NCBI RefSeq assembly: GCF_002305875.1
Contig: NZ_CP022098.1
Span: 11,346,001 to 11,410,000, forward strand
From: Cystobacter fuscus
Lineage (GTDB): Bacteria; Myxococcota; Myxococcia; Myxococcales; Myxococcaceae
DNA length: 64,000 nucleotides
Reading direction: 5' to 3'
The notes below the pieces were generated by a model. That model saw only the letters and a list, made by a program, of their open reading frames with translations, had not been told where the DNA came from and did not search any database. A program made the translations under genes and the position numbers. Below, piece by piece: positions 1-8,714 of this stretch. Numbering within the stretch: position 1 is the first letter of the stretch; every line of letters begins with the position of its first letter.

Positions 1-1195
1 TGTCGCCCTGCTCCTCGCGCAGGCGCCCGCGCTGCTCGCGCATCTTGTGCGCCGTCTGCCACGTGCGGGTGATGACCTCGCCCACCCGGCCCATGGCCTG
101 GCTGTCCGAGGACATCATGCTGATGGCGCCCAGGTCGTGCAGCACGTCCTCGGCGGCGATCGTCGAGCCCCGGATGCGGCTCTCCGCGAAGGCCACGTCC
201 TCGGGAATCTCCCGGTCCAGGTGGTGACACACCATGAGCATGTCCAGGTGCTCATCCAACGTGTTCACCGTATACGGACGCGTGGGGTTGGTGGAACTGG
301 GCAGCACGTTGGGCTCGCCGCACACGCGGATGATGTCCGGAGCGTGTCCGCCGCCCGCGCCCTCCGAGTGGTAGGTATGGATGGTGCGGCCCTTGAAGGC
401 GGCGATCGAGTCATCCACGAAGCCCGACTCGTTGAGCGTGTCCGTGTGGATGGTGATCTGCACGTCTTCGCCCTCGGCCATCGACAGACAGGTGTCGATG
501 GTGGCTGGCGTGGTGCCCCAGTCCTCGTGCAGCTTGAGACCGATGGCCCCGGCGGCGATCTGCTCCAGCAGTCCCTCGGGGCGCGAGCTGTTGCCCTTGC
601 CGGTGAGGCCGATGTTGAGGGGAAGGGTGTCACAGGACTCCAGCATGCGCCGCAGGTACCAGGAGCCCGGGGTGCACGTGGTGGCGTTGGTGCCCGTGGC
701 GGGGCCCGTGCCACCGCCCACCCAGGTGGTGATGCCGCTGGCGATGGCCTCGTCCGCCTGCTGGGGGCAGATGAAGTGGATGTGCGAGTCGAAGCCGCCC
801 GCGGTGACGATGAGCCCCTCGCCGGCGATGGCCTCGGTGGTGACGCCCACCACCATGCCCGGCGTCACCCCGGCCATGAGGTCCGGGTTGCCCGCCTTGC
901 CGATGCCGGCGATGCGCCCCGCCTTGATGCCGATGTCCGCCTTGTAGATGCCCGTCCAGTCGATGATGAGCGCGTTGGTGATGACGCAGTCGAGCGCCTC
1001 GGCGTCACTCGCGCCCGCCTTCTGACCCATGCCGTCGCGCAGCACCTTGCCGCCGCCGAACTTGCACTCGTCCCCGTAGACGGTGTGGTCGCGCTCCACC
1101 TGCGCCACCAGCCCCGTGTCACCCAGGCGGACCCGGTCTCCCGTCGTGGGACCGAACATGTCCGCGTAGTGACGGCGATCCATCTTCCGGCTCAT
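1..1195 (-). CDS. ureC: Urease subunit alpha (C-terminus beyond window)
   Basis: Catalytic subunit of nickel urease, which hydrolyses urea to ammonia and carbamate in the cytoplasm. The 398 visible residues cover the N-terminal and central parts; the family is about 567 residues, so roughly 170 are missing past the left edge. Visible signatures are the carbamylated-lysine segment GLKLHEDWG, the nickel-site stretches [17 protein letters not shown] and [12 protein letters not shown], and the mobile-flap Cys-His in MVCHHLD. The ATG overlaps the ureAB stop codon (ATGA), so the two are translationally coupled. All key residues in the visible part are intact. Accessory genes ureE, ureF and ureG are not in the window and probably follow to the left. 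Confidence 0.97.
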   Translation of the reverse strand, partial: MSRKMDRRHYADMFGPTTGDRVRLGDTGLVAQVERDHTVYGDECKFGGGKVLRDGMGQKAGASDAEALDCVITNALIIDWTGIYKADIGIKAGRIAGIGKAGNPDLMAGVTPGMVVGVTTEAIAGEGLIVTAGGFDSHIHFICPQQADEAIASGITTWVGGGTGPATGTNATTCTPGSWYLRRMLESCDTLPLNIGLTGKGNSSRPEGLLEQIAAGAIGLKLHEDWGTTPATIDTCLSMAEGEDVQITIHTDTLNESGFVDDSIAAFKGRTIHTYHSEGAGGGHAPDIIRVCGEPNVLPSSTNPTRPYTVNTLDEHLDMLMVCHHLDREIPEDVAFAESRIRGSTIAAEDVLHDLGAISMMSSDSQAMGRVGEVITRTWQTAHKMREQRGRLREEQGD

Positions 1196-1965
1196 GCGCC
1201 CTCCTTGTGTCCGAACCCACGCGCGGCCACCTCGGCCAGGGCGCGCTCCTTGTTCTCCGGCGTCATCGGCCCGGAACTCAACGCATTGCCACCGCGCACC
1301 ACCTGCGCTCCCGCGATGGTCACCAGCGACACCTTCTTGGGGTCTCCCGGCTCGAAGCGCACCGCCGTGCCCGCGGGGATGTTCAGCCGCCGCCCATAGG
1401 CCTGGGTGCGGTCGAAGACGAGCGCCCGGTTCGTCTCGAAGAACGGGTAGTGGCTGCCCACCTGGATGGGACGGTCTCCCTTGTTGACGACCTCCAGGGT
1501 GACCGCGTCGCGGCCCTCGTTGAGCACCAGCTCGCCCGGCTGCACGATCACCTCACCGGGCCGCTGCTCCGCGGCTGTCGCGTCCGCCGCGCGCGAGAAG
1601 CGCTCCAGCGAGGGGACCGGCAGGAAGCTGCCGTAGAGGGCCAGGGACAGGTCTCCGTGCTCGGCCTCGATGGGGTGGTGCACCGTCACCAGCTTCGAGC
1701 CGTCCGGAAAGGTGCCCTCCACCTGCACCTCCGCCACCATCTCCGGCACGCCCTCCATCACCTGCGCGCGGCCCAGGAGCTTGCGCCCCAGGTCCATCAG
1801 CTCGGCGACGCTCCGGCCATCGCGGATGAATTCGAGCAGCTGCGTGGCGATGAGCGCCACGGACTCGGGGTAACTGAGCCGCAAGCCCCGCGCCAGACGC
1901 TTCTGGGCCAGGAAGCCCGCGCCGTGCAGCAGCAGCTTGTCGATCTCACGCGGCGACAAATGCAT
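1192..1965 (-). CDS. ureAB: Urease subunit gamma/beta fusion
   Basis: Structural subunit of urease, 257 residues. Residues 1-100 match the gamma subunit ([14 protein letters not shown] start, then the [18 protein letters not shown] end), and residues about 130-235 match the beta subunit ([48 protein letters not shown]). Gamma and beta are separate proteins in many bacteria; the fused arrangement is known from Helicobacter. The start was chosen at 1965 because GGAGGA lies at a good distance upstream and the gamma family begins at this methionine; a 16-codon N-terminal extension is open but has no homologous sequence. The gene follows ureD after 94 bases and overlaps ureC by 4 bases. Confidence 0.96.
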   Translation of the reverse strand: MHLSPREIDKLLLHGAGFLAQKRLARGLRLSYPESVALIATQLLEFIRDGRSVAELMDLGRKLLGRAQVMEGVPEMVAEVQVEGTFPDGSKLVTVHHPIEAEHGDLSLALYGSFLPVPSLERFSRAADATAAEQRPGEVIVQPGELVLNEGRDAVTLEVVNKGDRPIQVGSHYPFFETNRALVFDRTQAYGRRLNIPAGTAVRFEPGDPKKVSLVTIAGAQVVRGGNALSSGPMTPENKERALAEVAARGFGHKEGA

Positions 1966-2059
1966 GCGTTCCTCCGAACAGGTGGCCCCGGAGTGAAAAC
2001 CGGGACGACCCACGGACCCTACCGCGACGCGTCATGCGCGGCCAGGGGGAGGTGGAGAC

Positions 2060-2917
2060 TCAGGCCCGCCGTGCCCAGGGATCGTCTCCCAGGAGCGAGG
2101 GAAGGAAGCCCAGCCACTCCCGCGTCTGCTGGAGCAGGGCCTCCGCGAAGGTGGCCGCCGCGCGGAGGATGATTCCGTCGGGCCCGAGGGGGCTGGTGGA
2201 GCAGATGAGCCCGGCGCGAGGGATGACGGGAAGGGCGCCCACCCGGGCGGCGAGCGCCTCGCGGGCGGAGGCGAGCGCGGGGCCGATGAGCAGCACGGTG
2301 CCGAGCGCGTCGAAGCGGCCGAGCCGCTCGGGGAGGTGGCCGTGACGGGGCTCGAGCAACCAGCGCTCGTCGAGCAGCACGCGGCCCTGTTGCCGGACAC
2401 GAAGCGAGGAGGAGAACGAGGCGCAGGCCCAGCGCTCACCGTTGGCGCTGCGTCCGGCGTTGACGAGGTCCATCAGCACGAGCGAGGCGTCCGGAGCGAG
2501 CTGGATGTCCTGGCGCTGGGTGTAGCGGGCGTCCGTGAAACACACGGTGGGGTCGGGCACCAGCGCGAGCAGAGCACCCTCTCCCACCCGGGCCTCCAGC
2601 TCGTTGCGGCAGCCGCGCGGCGAGCGGTAGACGCGGGTGAACCCCTGGCTCGACAGCAGCGCCGAGGCGCCGGAGGCGACCTCCAGGTCCATGTGGAGGT
2701 GGTCGCCATCCACGAGTCCTCCGCCGAGCGAGCTGGTGTAGACCCAGGCGGCATGCCCATGGTTGCGCGGTGTCAGCAGGCGCAGCGGACTGTGCGCGAG
2801 CGCGGTGCGCACCACGGTGCGGGGGCCCACGCGCTCGAAGGCGAGCCGCGCGCTCCCCTCTCGCCGGGCGGCAACAACAGGAGGAGTCTGCTCACGGGGC
2901 ATGACGAGACGGGTCAT
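2060..2917 (-). CDS. ureD: Urease accessory protein UreD
   Basis: Chaperone of the UreD/UreH family that, with UreF and UreG, delivers nickel to the apo-urease. At 285 residues it has the usual family length. The family signature LTPRNHGHAAWVYTSSLGGG is present near residue 50, followed by GLVDGDHLHMDLEV and a central QGFTRVYRS motif. It is the first urease gene of the operon (ureD-ureAB-ureC). An alternative start at 2902 cannot be excluded because neither methionine has a strong ribosome binding site. A 6-bp GC hairpin (2954-2968) lies between this gene and the preceding same-strand gene, but without a U-run. Confidence 0.93.
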   Translation of the reverse strand: MTRLVMPREQTPPVVAARREGSARLAFERVGPRTVVRTALAHSPLRLLTPRNHGHAAWVYTSSLGGGLVDGDHLHMDLEVASGASALLSSQGFTRVYRSPRGCRNELEARVGEGALLALVPDPTVCFTDARYTQRQDIQLAPDASLVLMDLVNAGRSANGERWACASFSSSLRVRQQGRVLLDERWLLEPRHGHLPERLGRFDALGTVLLIGPALASAREALAARVGALPVIPRAGLICSTSPLGPDGIILRAAATFAEALLQQTREWLGFLPSLLGDDPWARRA

Positions 2918-2968
2918 ATCCCGCAGTCTATCCTGGCTCCTCGCCGAACTCCTCCCGCGGTTCGCGGG

Positions 2969-4600
2969 TCAGGGCACGGTGTAGAGGCCGACCACGCTTG
3001 GATCGAGCGTGGAGCTGACGAGGCGAAGGCCGGTGGCGGTGCTGACGCTCGTGGGGTTGGTGACGCCCAGATCCGCCAGCGAGAACGTGACCGCGCCCAG
3101 CTTCGACTGCACCGAGCCCGGGGGACTGCCGGTGACGCTCGCGACGCCGCCCGTGTAGTTGATCGTCGCCAGCGCGTTCGACGTGTTGCCCGCGGCCGAG
3201 GCCGTGAACTGACTCGCGAGCAGGGAGAGCGAGAACGAGCCAACCCGATTGTTCGACGCATCGATCAGCGTGACGACGGTGTCATCGCCCATCGTTCCGG
3301 AGGTGAGGGCGGTCTCGACGATGAAGAAGCGGGTCTTCGCGGTGAAGGCCGTGCCGAACTGGAAGTTGCCCGTGCCCAGGTTGTTCGCGCCGTCATTCAC
3401 GGTGAGGCCCGAGGCGGCCGTATTGGCATTCGTGGGCGTCGAGCCCCGCGAGTTGGGCGTGTTGGTCCCCGTGATGCCACTGGCCGTCGCGCCGAGGAGG
3501 TTCGTGAAGGTGCCCTCCGACGTGGTGAGGGAGCTCAACTGCGCATTGCCGGTGAGGTTCGCCGGGGTACCGGTCGTCACCGAGCCCGTGAAGCTCGCAC
3601 GGGTGGCGGGCAGGGGAATGGAGACCCCGCTCGGATCGGGCAACGTGGCGCTCTCGTAGGCGATGCGGTTGAGGTTGGAGGCATCGGTCGCGCCAATGCC
3701 CAGCTCGGCCGCCGCGCTGCCCGCGCCGACGGACAGGTTGCGGGGGTCGGCCCCGGTGATCTTCGCGTACAGCACCGCCGCCGAGAGATAGCTGCCGTAC
3801 TTGCTCGCATGGCGGTTGTCCGAGGTGCTCCAGAGCTTGAAGGTCCCCGCGGAGGTTCCATTGGAGGGATCCGCCAGCCCCTGTTCGACCGCGCGCAGGA
3901 ACCCGTCACCCACCCGGGCCACCCCCGTGAAGTCGAAATCGTCATAGGCCTTGAAGTACGCGGTGCGCAGATCGCTCTGCATTGCTTGCAGGCCCGCGGT
4001 GCCGCTCGTGTAGCCCTGGGCCGAGACCGACGCGGGCGATGCCCAGGTCTCGTACAGGAACACACGGGCCGCCGGGTTGGCCGTCAACACGAGATTGCGC
4101 AGGTTGTTGGCGCCGGTGAAGAAGTCCGTGGGATTGCCCCCCCGGGCCGTGGGCAGGGGACGCGTGCTGTTCTCCTGCAGGACGACGGTGTCCCAGGCAC
4201 GGCCGATGATCGCGGCCTTCGTGGCGTAGTGCCCACTGAGGGTCTCTCCGCTGACCGTCTCGAGGGTGACGTCATAGGCCAGACCGGCCTGCACGGTCAG
4301 CTTCTTGAAGATGCCCGGCACACCGCCCTGCCCCGAGTTGTTGGCATCGGTGATCGCGCCCTTGTTGTACGAGTAGACCGGCTCCTCGTGGCCGTGGGTG
4401 AAGCTGTTGCCGACGAAGAGGATGCTGCCCTGGGCTCCGGCTGCCGCCTCCTGGGTGCCCATCACCTCGTCCTGCTCCCACTCCGGGGCCCCAGCGCAAC
4501 CGACACTGGCCGCGAGGAGCGACATGGCCGCGAGCCCCAGGACATGCGTGCGGCGGGGGTGAATCACCAGGAACGACTCATCCGGTCGGGTGCGGCGCAT
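2969..4600 (-). CDS. Secreted SGNH-hydrolase-like protein, probable lipoprotein
   Basis: A 543-residue exported protein. A signal segment (LGLAAMSLLAASVGCAG) ends in a Cys that could be lipidated, although the -3 residue is Ser, which is unusual. From residue about 58 the sequence ILFVGNSFTHG matches the first block of SGNH/GDSL hydrolases (nucleophile Ser), an Asn in VVLQENSTRP fits a later block, and SDNRHASKYGSYL near residue 270 supplies the Asp-x-x-His of the triad. From about 330 on, a Ser/Thr/Gly-rich region forms a separate beta-rich domain of unknown type. The substrate is unknown; such enzymes often deacetylate polysaccharides. GGAGGAG 6-12 bases upstream supports the ATG at 4600. 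The gene lies upstream of ureD by 51 bases but is probably unrelated to urease. Confidence 0.75.
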   Translation of the reverse strand: MRRTRPDESFLVIHPRRTHVLGLAAMSLLAASVGCAGAPEWEQDEVMGTQEAAAGAQGSILFVGNSFTHGHEEPVYSYNKGAITDANNSGQGGVPGIFKKLTVQAGLAYDVTLETVSGETLSGHYATKAAIIGRAWDTVVLQENSTRPLPTARGGNPTDFFTGANNLRNLVLTANPAARVFLYETWASPASVSAQGYTSGTAGLQAMQSDLRTAYFKAYDDFDFTGVARVGDGFLRAVEQGLADPSNGTSAGTFKLWSTSDNRHASKYGSYLSAAVLYAKITGADPRNLSVGAGSAAAELGIGATDASNLNRIAYESATLPDPSGVSIPLPATRASFTGSVTTGTPANLTGNAQLSSLTTSEGTFTNLLGATASGITGTNTPNSRGSTPTNANTAASGLTVNDGANNLGTGNFQFGTAFTAKTRFFIVETALTSGTMGDDTVVTLIDASNNRVGSFSLSLLASQFTASAAGNTSNALATINYTGGVASVTGSPPGSVQSKLGAVTFSLADLGVTNPTSVSTATGLRLVSSTLDPSVVGLYTVP

Positions 4601-5604
4601 GACGTTCTCCTCCTCGAGGCCACGAGCTCGTGACCATCACTTTCCTGGACGAGAACATCCATTTTTTCAAGGAAAACGAGAGAAACAGCCATTCCCTCAT
4701 CCATCCTGGCGACGACGATGGCGGTCCTGGGCGTTCTGGCCGACGCCGCCGTCATCCAGAACATGGCCGAGTAGCCCACCCCCACCACGGTGCGGACATC
4801 ACCCGCCTGACGCGGCAGCAGCCGAACCCTCGCGCGGGCATCGATGCGCAGCACCAGGCCGAGCAGCGCGACGCCCGCCGCCACCAGGCCCAGCGCCGTC
4901 CAGGGATGCCGGATGACGTCGGCCACGGCGATGGCGCCGACCCCGAGGGTGAGCACCGCGAGCTGCGTCCACGGAATGCCCGCGACGCCAGCGGGCCTGG
5001 CCGAGCCGCGCAGCAGCCAGAGCGCCGCCGCGCTGAAGGCCAGGGCCTGCACGGCGAACAGCCAGAACACGCCGCGCCAGGCGCCCGCTTCCGCGAAGAG
5101 CCCGCCGACCAGCGGCCCCAGCACCGTGGCGACACCCCACACGCCGGAAATGGACGCGAACACCCGGGCGAGGTGCCGCTCCGGGAACAGCAGGGCCACG
5201 GCCACCATGGAGAAGCCCGACACCCAACCACAGCTCATCCCCTGCACCACACGTCCCGCCAGGAAGAGCCACACATCGGGCGCCATCGCGCTCATGACGC
5301 AGCCAGCCATACAGACCAGCCCCGCCAACGCGCTGGCCCGGCGCAAGCCAAACAGCTCCGCGAGCCGCCCGGCGCTCGCGCCGGCCAGGATCGCGCCCAC
5401 CAGGAACCCGGCCACCGACCAGCTGAAATAGGCATAGCCGCCGAGGTCCGCGCCCACGCTCGGCATGATGGTCGCGGTGACCAGCGCGTCGGCGGCGTTC
5501 AACCAGACGCCCAGGCAGATCAGCGCGAAACGTGGCAGACGCCCCTCGGCCAGCAGGTCGCCCCAGCCCTTCGAACCCAACCCCGCCTCGCGCATCGCGG
5601 CCAT
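4564..5604 (-). pseudogene. MFS transporter, C-terminally truncated
   Basis: Residues 25-280 are a typical major facilitator N-terminal part: about eight hydrophobic helices, the DALVTATIMPSVGADLGG drug:proton-antiporter-like start and an RLAELFGLRRAS loop after the second helix. Full members have 12-14 helices and 400-500 residues. Here the hydrophobic pattern stops at GYSAMFWMTAAS (near base 4735), and the last 60 residues are polar, non-membrane sequence read from the leader of the downstream SGNH-hydrolase gene, which this frame overlaps by 37 bases. The C-terminal half seems to have been deleted. No good ribosome binding site precedes the ATG, and an in-frame stop sits directly before it. 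A shortened functional protein is possible but less likely. Confidence 0.65.
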
Positions 5605-5667
5605 CTAGTCGAAGCCGTCCACCAGCGCGAGCCCGGTGTCGCTGACACGTTTCGGCGCGCTCGGCTC

Positions 5668-5693
5668 GCAATCCTTGACGCCTTGCGTTGAAA
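5668..5693. repeat. 26-bp direct repeat, copy 1 (CRISPR-like)
   Basis: Identical to the copy at 5752-5777. It begins GCAATCC, contains the inverted core ACGC-CTT-GCGT, and ends GTTGAAA, an end typical of many CRISPR repeats. The two copies are separated by 58 bp (84-bp period). No cas gene is in the window. Flanking bases differ between the copies, so the repeat is exactly 26 bp. The 441-base gap 5605-6045 that holds it contains no gene. Confidence 0.7.
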
Positions 5694-5751
5694 TGAAGAT
5701 GACAACGTTACGACGCGCCCGGCCATCCGGCGGACAGGGGAGAGACCGGCG

Positions 5752-5777
5752 GCAATCCTTGACGCCTTGCGTTGAAA
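5752..5777. repeat. 26-bp direct repeat, copy 2 (CRISPR-like)
   Basis: Perfect second copy of the 5668-5693 repeat, starting 84 bp further on. It lies about 270 bp before the GH6 start codon, so a regulatory role (paired binding sites on the same helix face, 84 bp being eight turns) is as possible as a CRISPR remnant. Confidence 0.7.
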
Positions 5778-5867
5778 GACTGGCCCCACGCAGGCGCTCC
5801 CAAAGCCTGTGAGGATAAGAAAAAAGGCCTATTGCCACGAGTCAGCAGACTTCCCACGACTGGCAAA

Positions 5868-5881
5868 TGAAAGCGTTCTGA
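5868..5881. promoter_or_regulatory. Cre-like / LacI-family operator candidate
   Basis: TGAAAGCGTTCTGA fits the catabolite-type LacI-family operator pattern TGWNANCGNTNWCA with one mismatch. It lies 165 bp before the GH6 start and about 70 bp before a stronger palindrome. Confidence 0.35.
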
Positions 5882-5934
5882 TGTGCTCCCGCGTCAAACA
5901 CGAGCATCTGCTCTGTTCATCCGCGGACAGGTTG

Positions 5935-5954
5935 CAATCAAAACGTTTTCATTG
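5935..5954. promoter_or_regulatory. LacI-family operator-like palindrome upstream of GH6 gene
   Basis: CAATCAAAACGTTTTCATTG is a 20-bp palindrome with a single mismatched pair and a central CG, the form typical of LacI/GalR-family operators. It lies 92 bp before the GH6 ATG in an AT-rich leader that stands out in this GC-rich genome. The core AAACGTTT recurs upstream of the pectate lyase gene (8620-8627), which suggests shared control. Confidence 0.5.
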
Positions 5955-6045
5955 TATGAGCTTTTCCGCTTTTAATCGTTTTCCGCGACGGAATCGTATT
6001 CCTCGTTTTTTAGATTTACTGCAACATTTCATCAGGAGGGAACGC

Positions 6046-8457
6046 ATGCAACAAACGCATTCCAACACCCGCAGCCAGGCGCTGAGGTCCCTACCATTCC
6101 TGCTGCTGGCACTCTGTGGAGGAGTCGCCTCCGCGGAAACGCATGTGGACAATCCGTTCGCGGGCGCGAGCGCATACATCAATCCCGACTACGCGGCGCA
6201 GGTCGACAGCTCGATCGCCAAGACGACCGACAGCACGCTGGCCGCGAAGATGCGCACGGTCAAAAAGTATCCGACCTCGGTCTGGCTGGACCGCATCGTG
6301 GCGATTCACGGCGGCAGCGCGAACGGCGGCCGCAAGAGCCTGCGTGACCACCTCGACCTGGCGCTGGCCCAGAAGAAGGCCGGCCAGCCCATCACCGCGA
6401 GCTTCGTCATCTACGACATGCCAGGGCGCGACTGCCATGCGCTGGCGTCCAACGGCGAGCTGCCGCTGACGGCGGAGGGCCTGCAGCGCTACAAGACGGA
6501 GTACATCGATCCCATCACGACCATCTTCGCCGATCCGAAGTACCAGGACGTCCGGATCGTCACGGCCCTCGAGCCGGACGGCCTGCCCAACCTGGTGACC
6601 AACCTGAGCGACCCGGCGTGCGCCCAGGCCCACTCCACCGGCATCTACGTGGCGGCCGCGCAGTACGCCATGAACAAGCTGCACGCCATCCCGAACGTCT
6701 ACATCTACATGGACCTCGGCCACTCGGGGTGGCTGGGCTGGGACGACAACCGTCAGAAGACCATCGCGCTCTACACCTCCGTGGTGGGCGCGACGACGGC
6801 GGGGCTGTCCAGCGTGGATGGCTTCGTGACCAACACGGCCAACTACACGCCGCTCGCGGAGCCGAACCTGGTGGACCCGAACGTGACCGTGGGCGGGCAG
6901 CCGCTCCGGTCGGCGAAGTACTACGAGTGGAACCCCAACTTCGACGAGACCGACTTCGCGGCCTCCCTCTACACCGGCTTCACGTCCGCGGGCTGGCCGG
7001 CCAGCATCGGCTTCCTCATCGACACCTCGCGCAACGGCTGGGGTGGACCCAACCGGCCGACGGGCGCCTACGGCACCACGGTCGACACGTACGCCGACTC
7101 CGGCCGCATCGACCGGCGCGCCCACCGCGGCCTCTGGTGCAACCAGGCCGGGACTGGCATGGGGCAGCCGCCCCAGTCGACTCCGGCGGGCTATGGCGGT
7201 TCTCACCTGGATGCCTTCGTCTGGGTCAAGCCGCCGGGCGATTCGGACGGCGCGAGCAAGTACATCCCGAACAACGAGGGCAAGGGCGCCGACCCGATGT
7301 GCGACCCGGACTTCACCACGCAGTACACCACGAAGACCAACGCCCTGCCGAACGCGCCGCTGTCCGGCCACTGGTTCCACGAGCAGTTCACGATGCTGGT
7401 GCAGAACGCGTATCCGGCCATCCCGCAGACCGCCGGAGACAATGACCCGGCCCTTCCGCCCACGAGCCTGACGGCCACCCCGGGCAACAAGCAGGTGACG
7501 ATCAGCTGGAGCGGTTCGCTCGGCGCGACGAGCTACACCGTCAAGCGGGGCAGCGCCAGCACCGGACCGTTCGCCACGGTGGCCTCCGTCACGGGGACGA
7601 CCTACAGCAATACCGGACTGACCAATGGCACGACCTATTACTTCGTGGTCAGCGCGTCCAACGCCAACGGTGAGAGCGCCAACAGCAGCCCGGTCTCCGC
7701 GACTCCGGCCGAGCAGGTCCTGGCCGCGCCCTCCAGCCTGACCGCGACGGCGGCCGGCTCCAGCCAGATCTCCCTGAGCTGGACGGGCTCCGCCAACGCC
7801 ACCGGCTACAACATCTATCGCTCCACCTCGCCGAGCGTGGCCATCACCGCGGCCAACCGGGTGGGCACCAGCTCCACCACCAGCTCCACCCAGACGGGCC
7901 TGCTGCCCAGCACGACCTACTACTACAAGGTGACGGCCTTCAACGCCGCCCTCGAGTCCGCCGGTTCCAACGAGGCCTCCGCCACGACGCAGGCCGCCAG
8001 CGTGGGCGCCTTCTCCGTCCTCTACCGCGACGGGAACAACAACTCCCCGATCACCAACCAGTTCCGCCCCCACCTCCGGGTGAAGAACGGCGGCACCACG
8101 TCGGTCAGCCTGGCGGACATCAAGGTCCGCTACTACATCTCGCTGGACGGCGCTGCCGCCCTCCAGATCAACTGCGATTGGGCCCTCCTGGGCTGCTCGA
8201 GCATGAGCTTCCAGTCCGGGCAGCTCTCCGCTCCGCGGCCTGGCGCCACCCACTACCTCGAGGTCAGCTTCCTCAGCGGCACCCTGGCGGCGGGCCAGGA
8301 CACGGGTGACATCCAGCTGCGCGTGAACAACACGTCCTGGTCGAACTTCAACGAGGCGGATGACTACTCGTACAAGGCCGGGCAGACGGCCTATGGCGAC
8401 AACAGCAACATCACCGTCTACCGCAACGGCACGCTGGCGGGTGGTCTCGAGCCGTAG
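6046..8457 (+). CDS. Secreted GH6 cellulase with two Fn3 domains and CBM3
   Basis: Extracellular cellulase of 803 residues. Domains: signal peptide 1-30 (cleavage after GGVASA), GH6 catalytic domain about 36-465, Fn3 about 468-550, second Fn3 about 560-652, and a C-terminal CBM3 about 655-803 (VLYRDGNNNS, HLRVKNGG, SNFNEADDYSY, NGTLAGGLEP). GH6 signatures include FVIYDMPGRDCHA with the catalytic-acid Asp, EPDGLPNLVTN near 176, YIYMDLGHSGWLGW, and EWNPNFDETDFA. Family knowledge: GH6 enzymes invert the anomeric centre and cut beta-1,4-glucan. AGGAGGG six bases before the ATG at 6046 fixes the start; an upstream extension to 5809 is open but runs across the AT-rich leader. A strong terminator follows. 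Confidence 0.95.
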   Translation: MQQTHSNTRSQALRSLPFLLLALCGGVASAETHVDNPFAGASAYINPDYAAQVDSSIAKTTDSTLAAKMRTVKKYPTSVWLDRIVAIHGGSANGGRKSLRDHLDLALAQKKAGQPITASFVIYDMPGRDCHALASNGELPLTAEGLQRYKTEYIDPITTIFADPKYQDVRIVTALEPDGLPNLVTNLSDPACAQAHSTGIYVAAAQYAMNKLHAIPNVYIYMDLGHSGWLGWDDNRQKTIALYTSVVGATTAGLSSVDGFVTNTANYTPLAEPNLVDPNVTVGGQPLRSAKYYEWNPNFDETDFAASLYTGFTSAGWPASIGFLIDTSRNGWGGPNRPTGAYGTTVDTYADSGRIDRRAHRGLWCNQAGTGMGQPPQSTPAGYGGSHLDAFVWVKPPGDSDGASKYIPNNEGKGADPMCDPDFTTQYTTKTNALPNAPLSGHWFHEQFTMLVQNAYPAIPQTAGDNDPALPPTSLTATPGNKQVTISWSGSLGATSYTVKRGSASTGPFATVASVTGTTYSNTGLTNGTTYYFVVSASNANGESANSSPVSATPAEQVLAAPSSLTATAAGSSQISLSWTGSANATGYNIYRSTSPSVAITAANRVGTSSTTSSTQTGLLPSTTYYYKVTAFNAALESAGSNEASATTQAASVGAFSVLYRDGNNNSPITNQFRPHLRVKNGGTTSVSLADIKVRYYISLDGAAALQINCDWALLGCSSMSFQSGQLSAPRPGATHYLEVSFLSGTLAAGQDTGDIQLRVNNTSWSNFNEADDYSYKAGQTAYGDNSNITVYRNGTLAGGLEP

Positions 8458-8480
8458 CCAGTCGATTGTTTGAACTCGGA

Positions 8481-8518
8481 GCCCCCGGCCTTCCTCTGGC
8501 CGGGGGCTTCTTTTTTTT
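8481..8518 (+). terminator. Rho-independent terminator after GH6 gene
   Basis: A perfect 10-bp stem GCCCCCGGCC / GGCCGGGGGC with a 7-base loop is followed by CTTC and then eight T residues. It lies 23 bases after the GH6 stop and separates it from the pectate lyase gene. Confidence 0.92.
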
Positions 8519-8597
8519 CGTGGCTCGAGCCCCCTTCACAACTCGTCTCATCGGACTGACACGATTCGTCTTGTGGCATCACATCCCTCATTTCAGT

Positions 8598-8630
8598 ATT
8601 AATCCGGTTAATCTTGGGAAAACGTTTGAC
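8598..8630. promoter_or_regulatory. Operator-like elements upstream of pectate lyase
   Basis: Two elements lie about 90-115 bp before the pectate lyase ATG. ATTAATCCGGTTAAT (8598-8612) is an imperfect palindrome. GGGAAAACGTTTGACC (8616-8631) contains the self-complementary core AAACGTTT that is shared with the GH6 upstream palindrome. The 257-base gap between the two genes otherwise holds the terminator. Confidence 0.4.
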
Positions 8631-8714
8631 CTCGGATACGTCTCTTGTTAGAGATGAAGTCATTCCAGGGAGCGAATCCAGGGATTGAGTCATCTCGGAC
8701 TGGGAAGGGTTTCC

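Noticed and set aside
2336-4633. A 765-codon plus-strand open frame
   Set aside because: Antisense to ureD and the SGNH-hydrolase gene; composition is that of a GC-rich shadow frame.
5605-6045. A complete CRISPR-Cas locus
   Set aside because: Only two repeats with one overly long spacer and no cas gene on either side.
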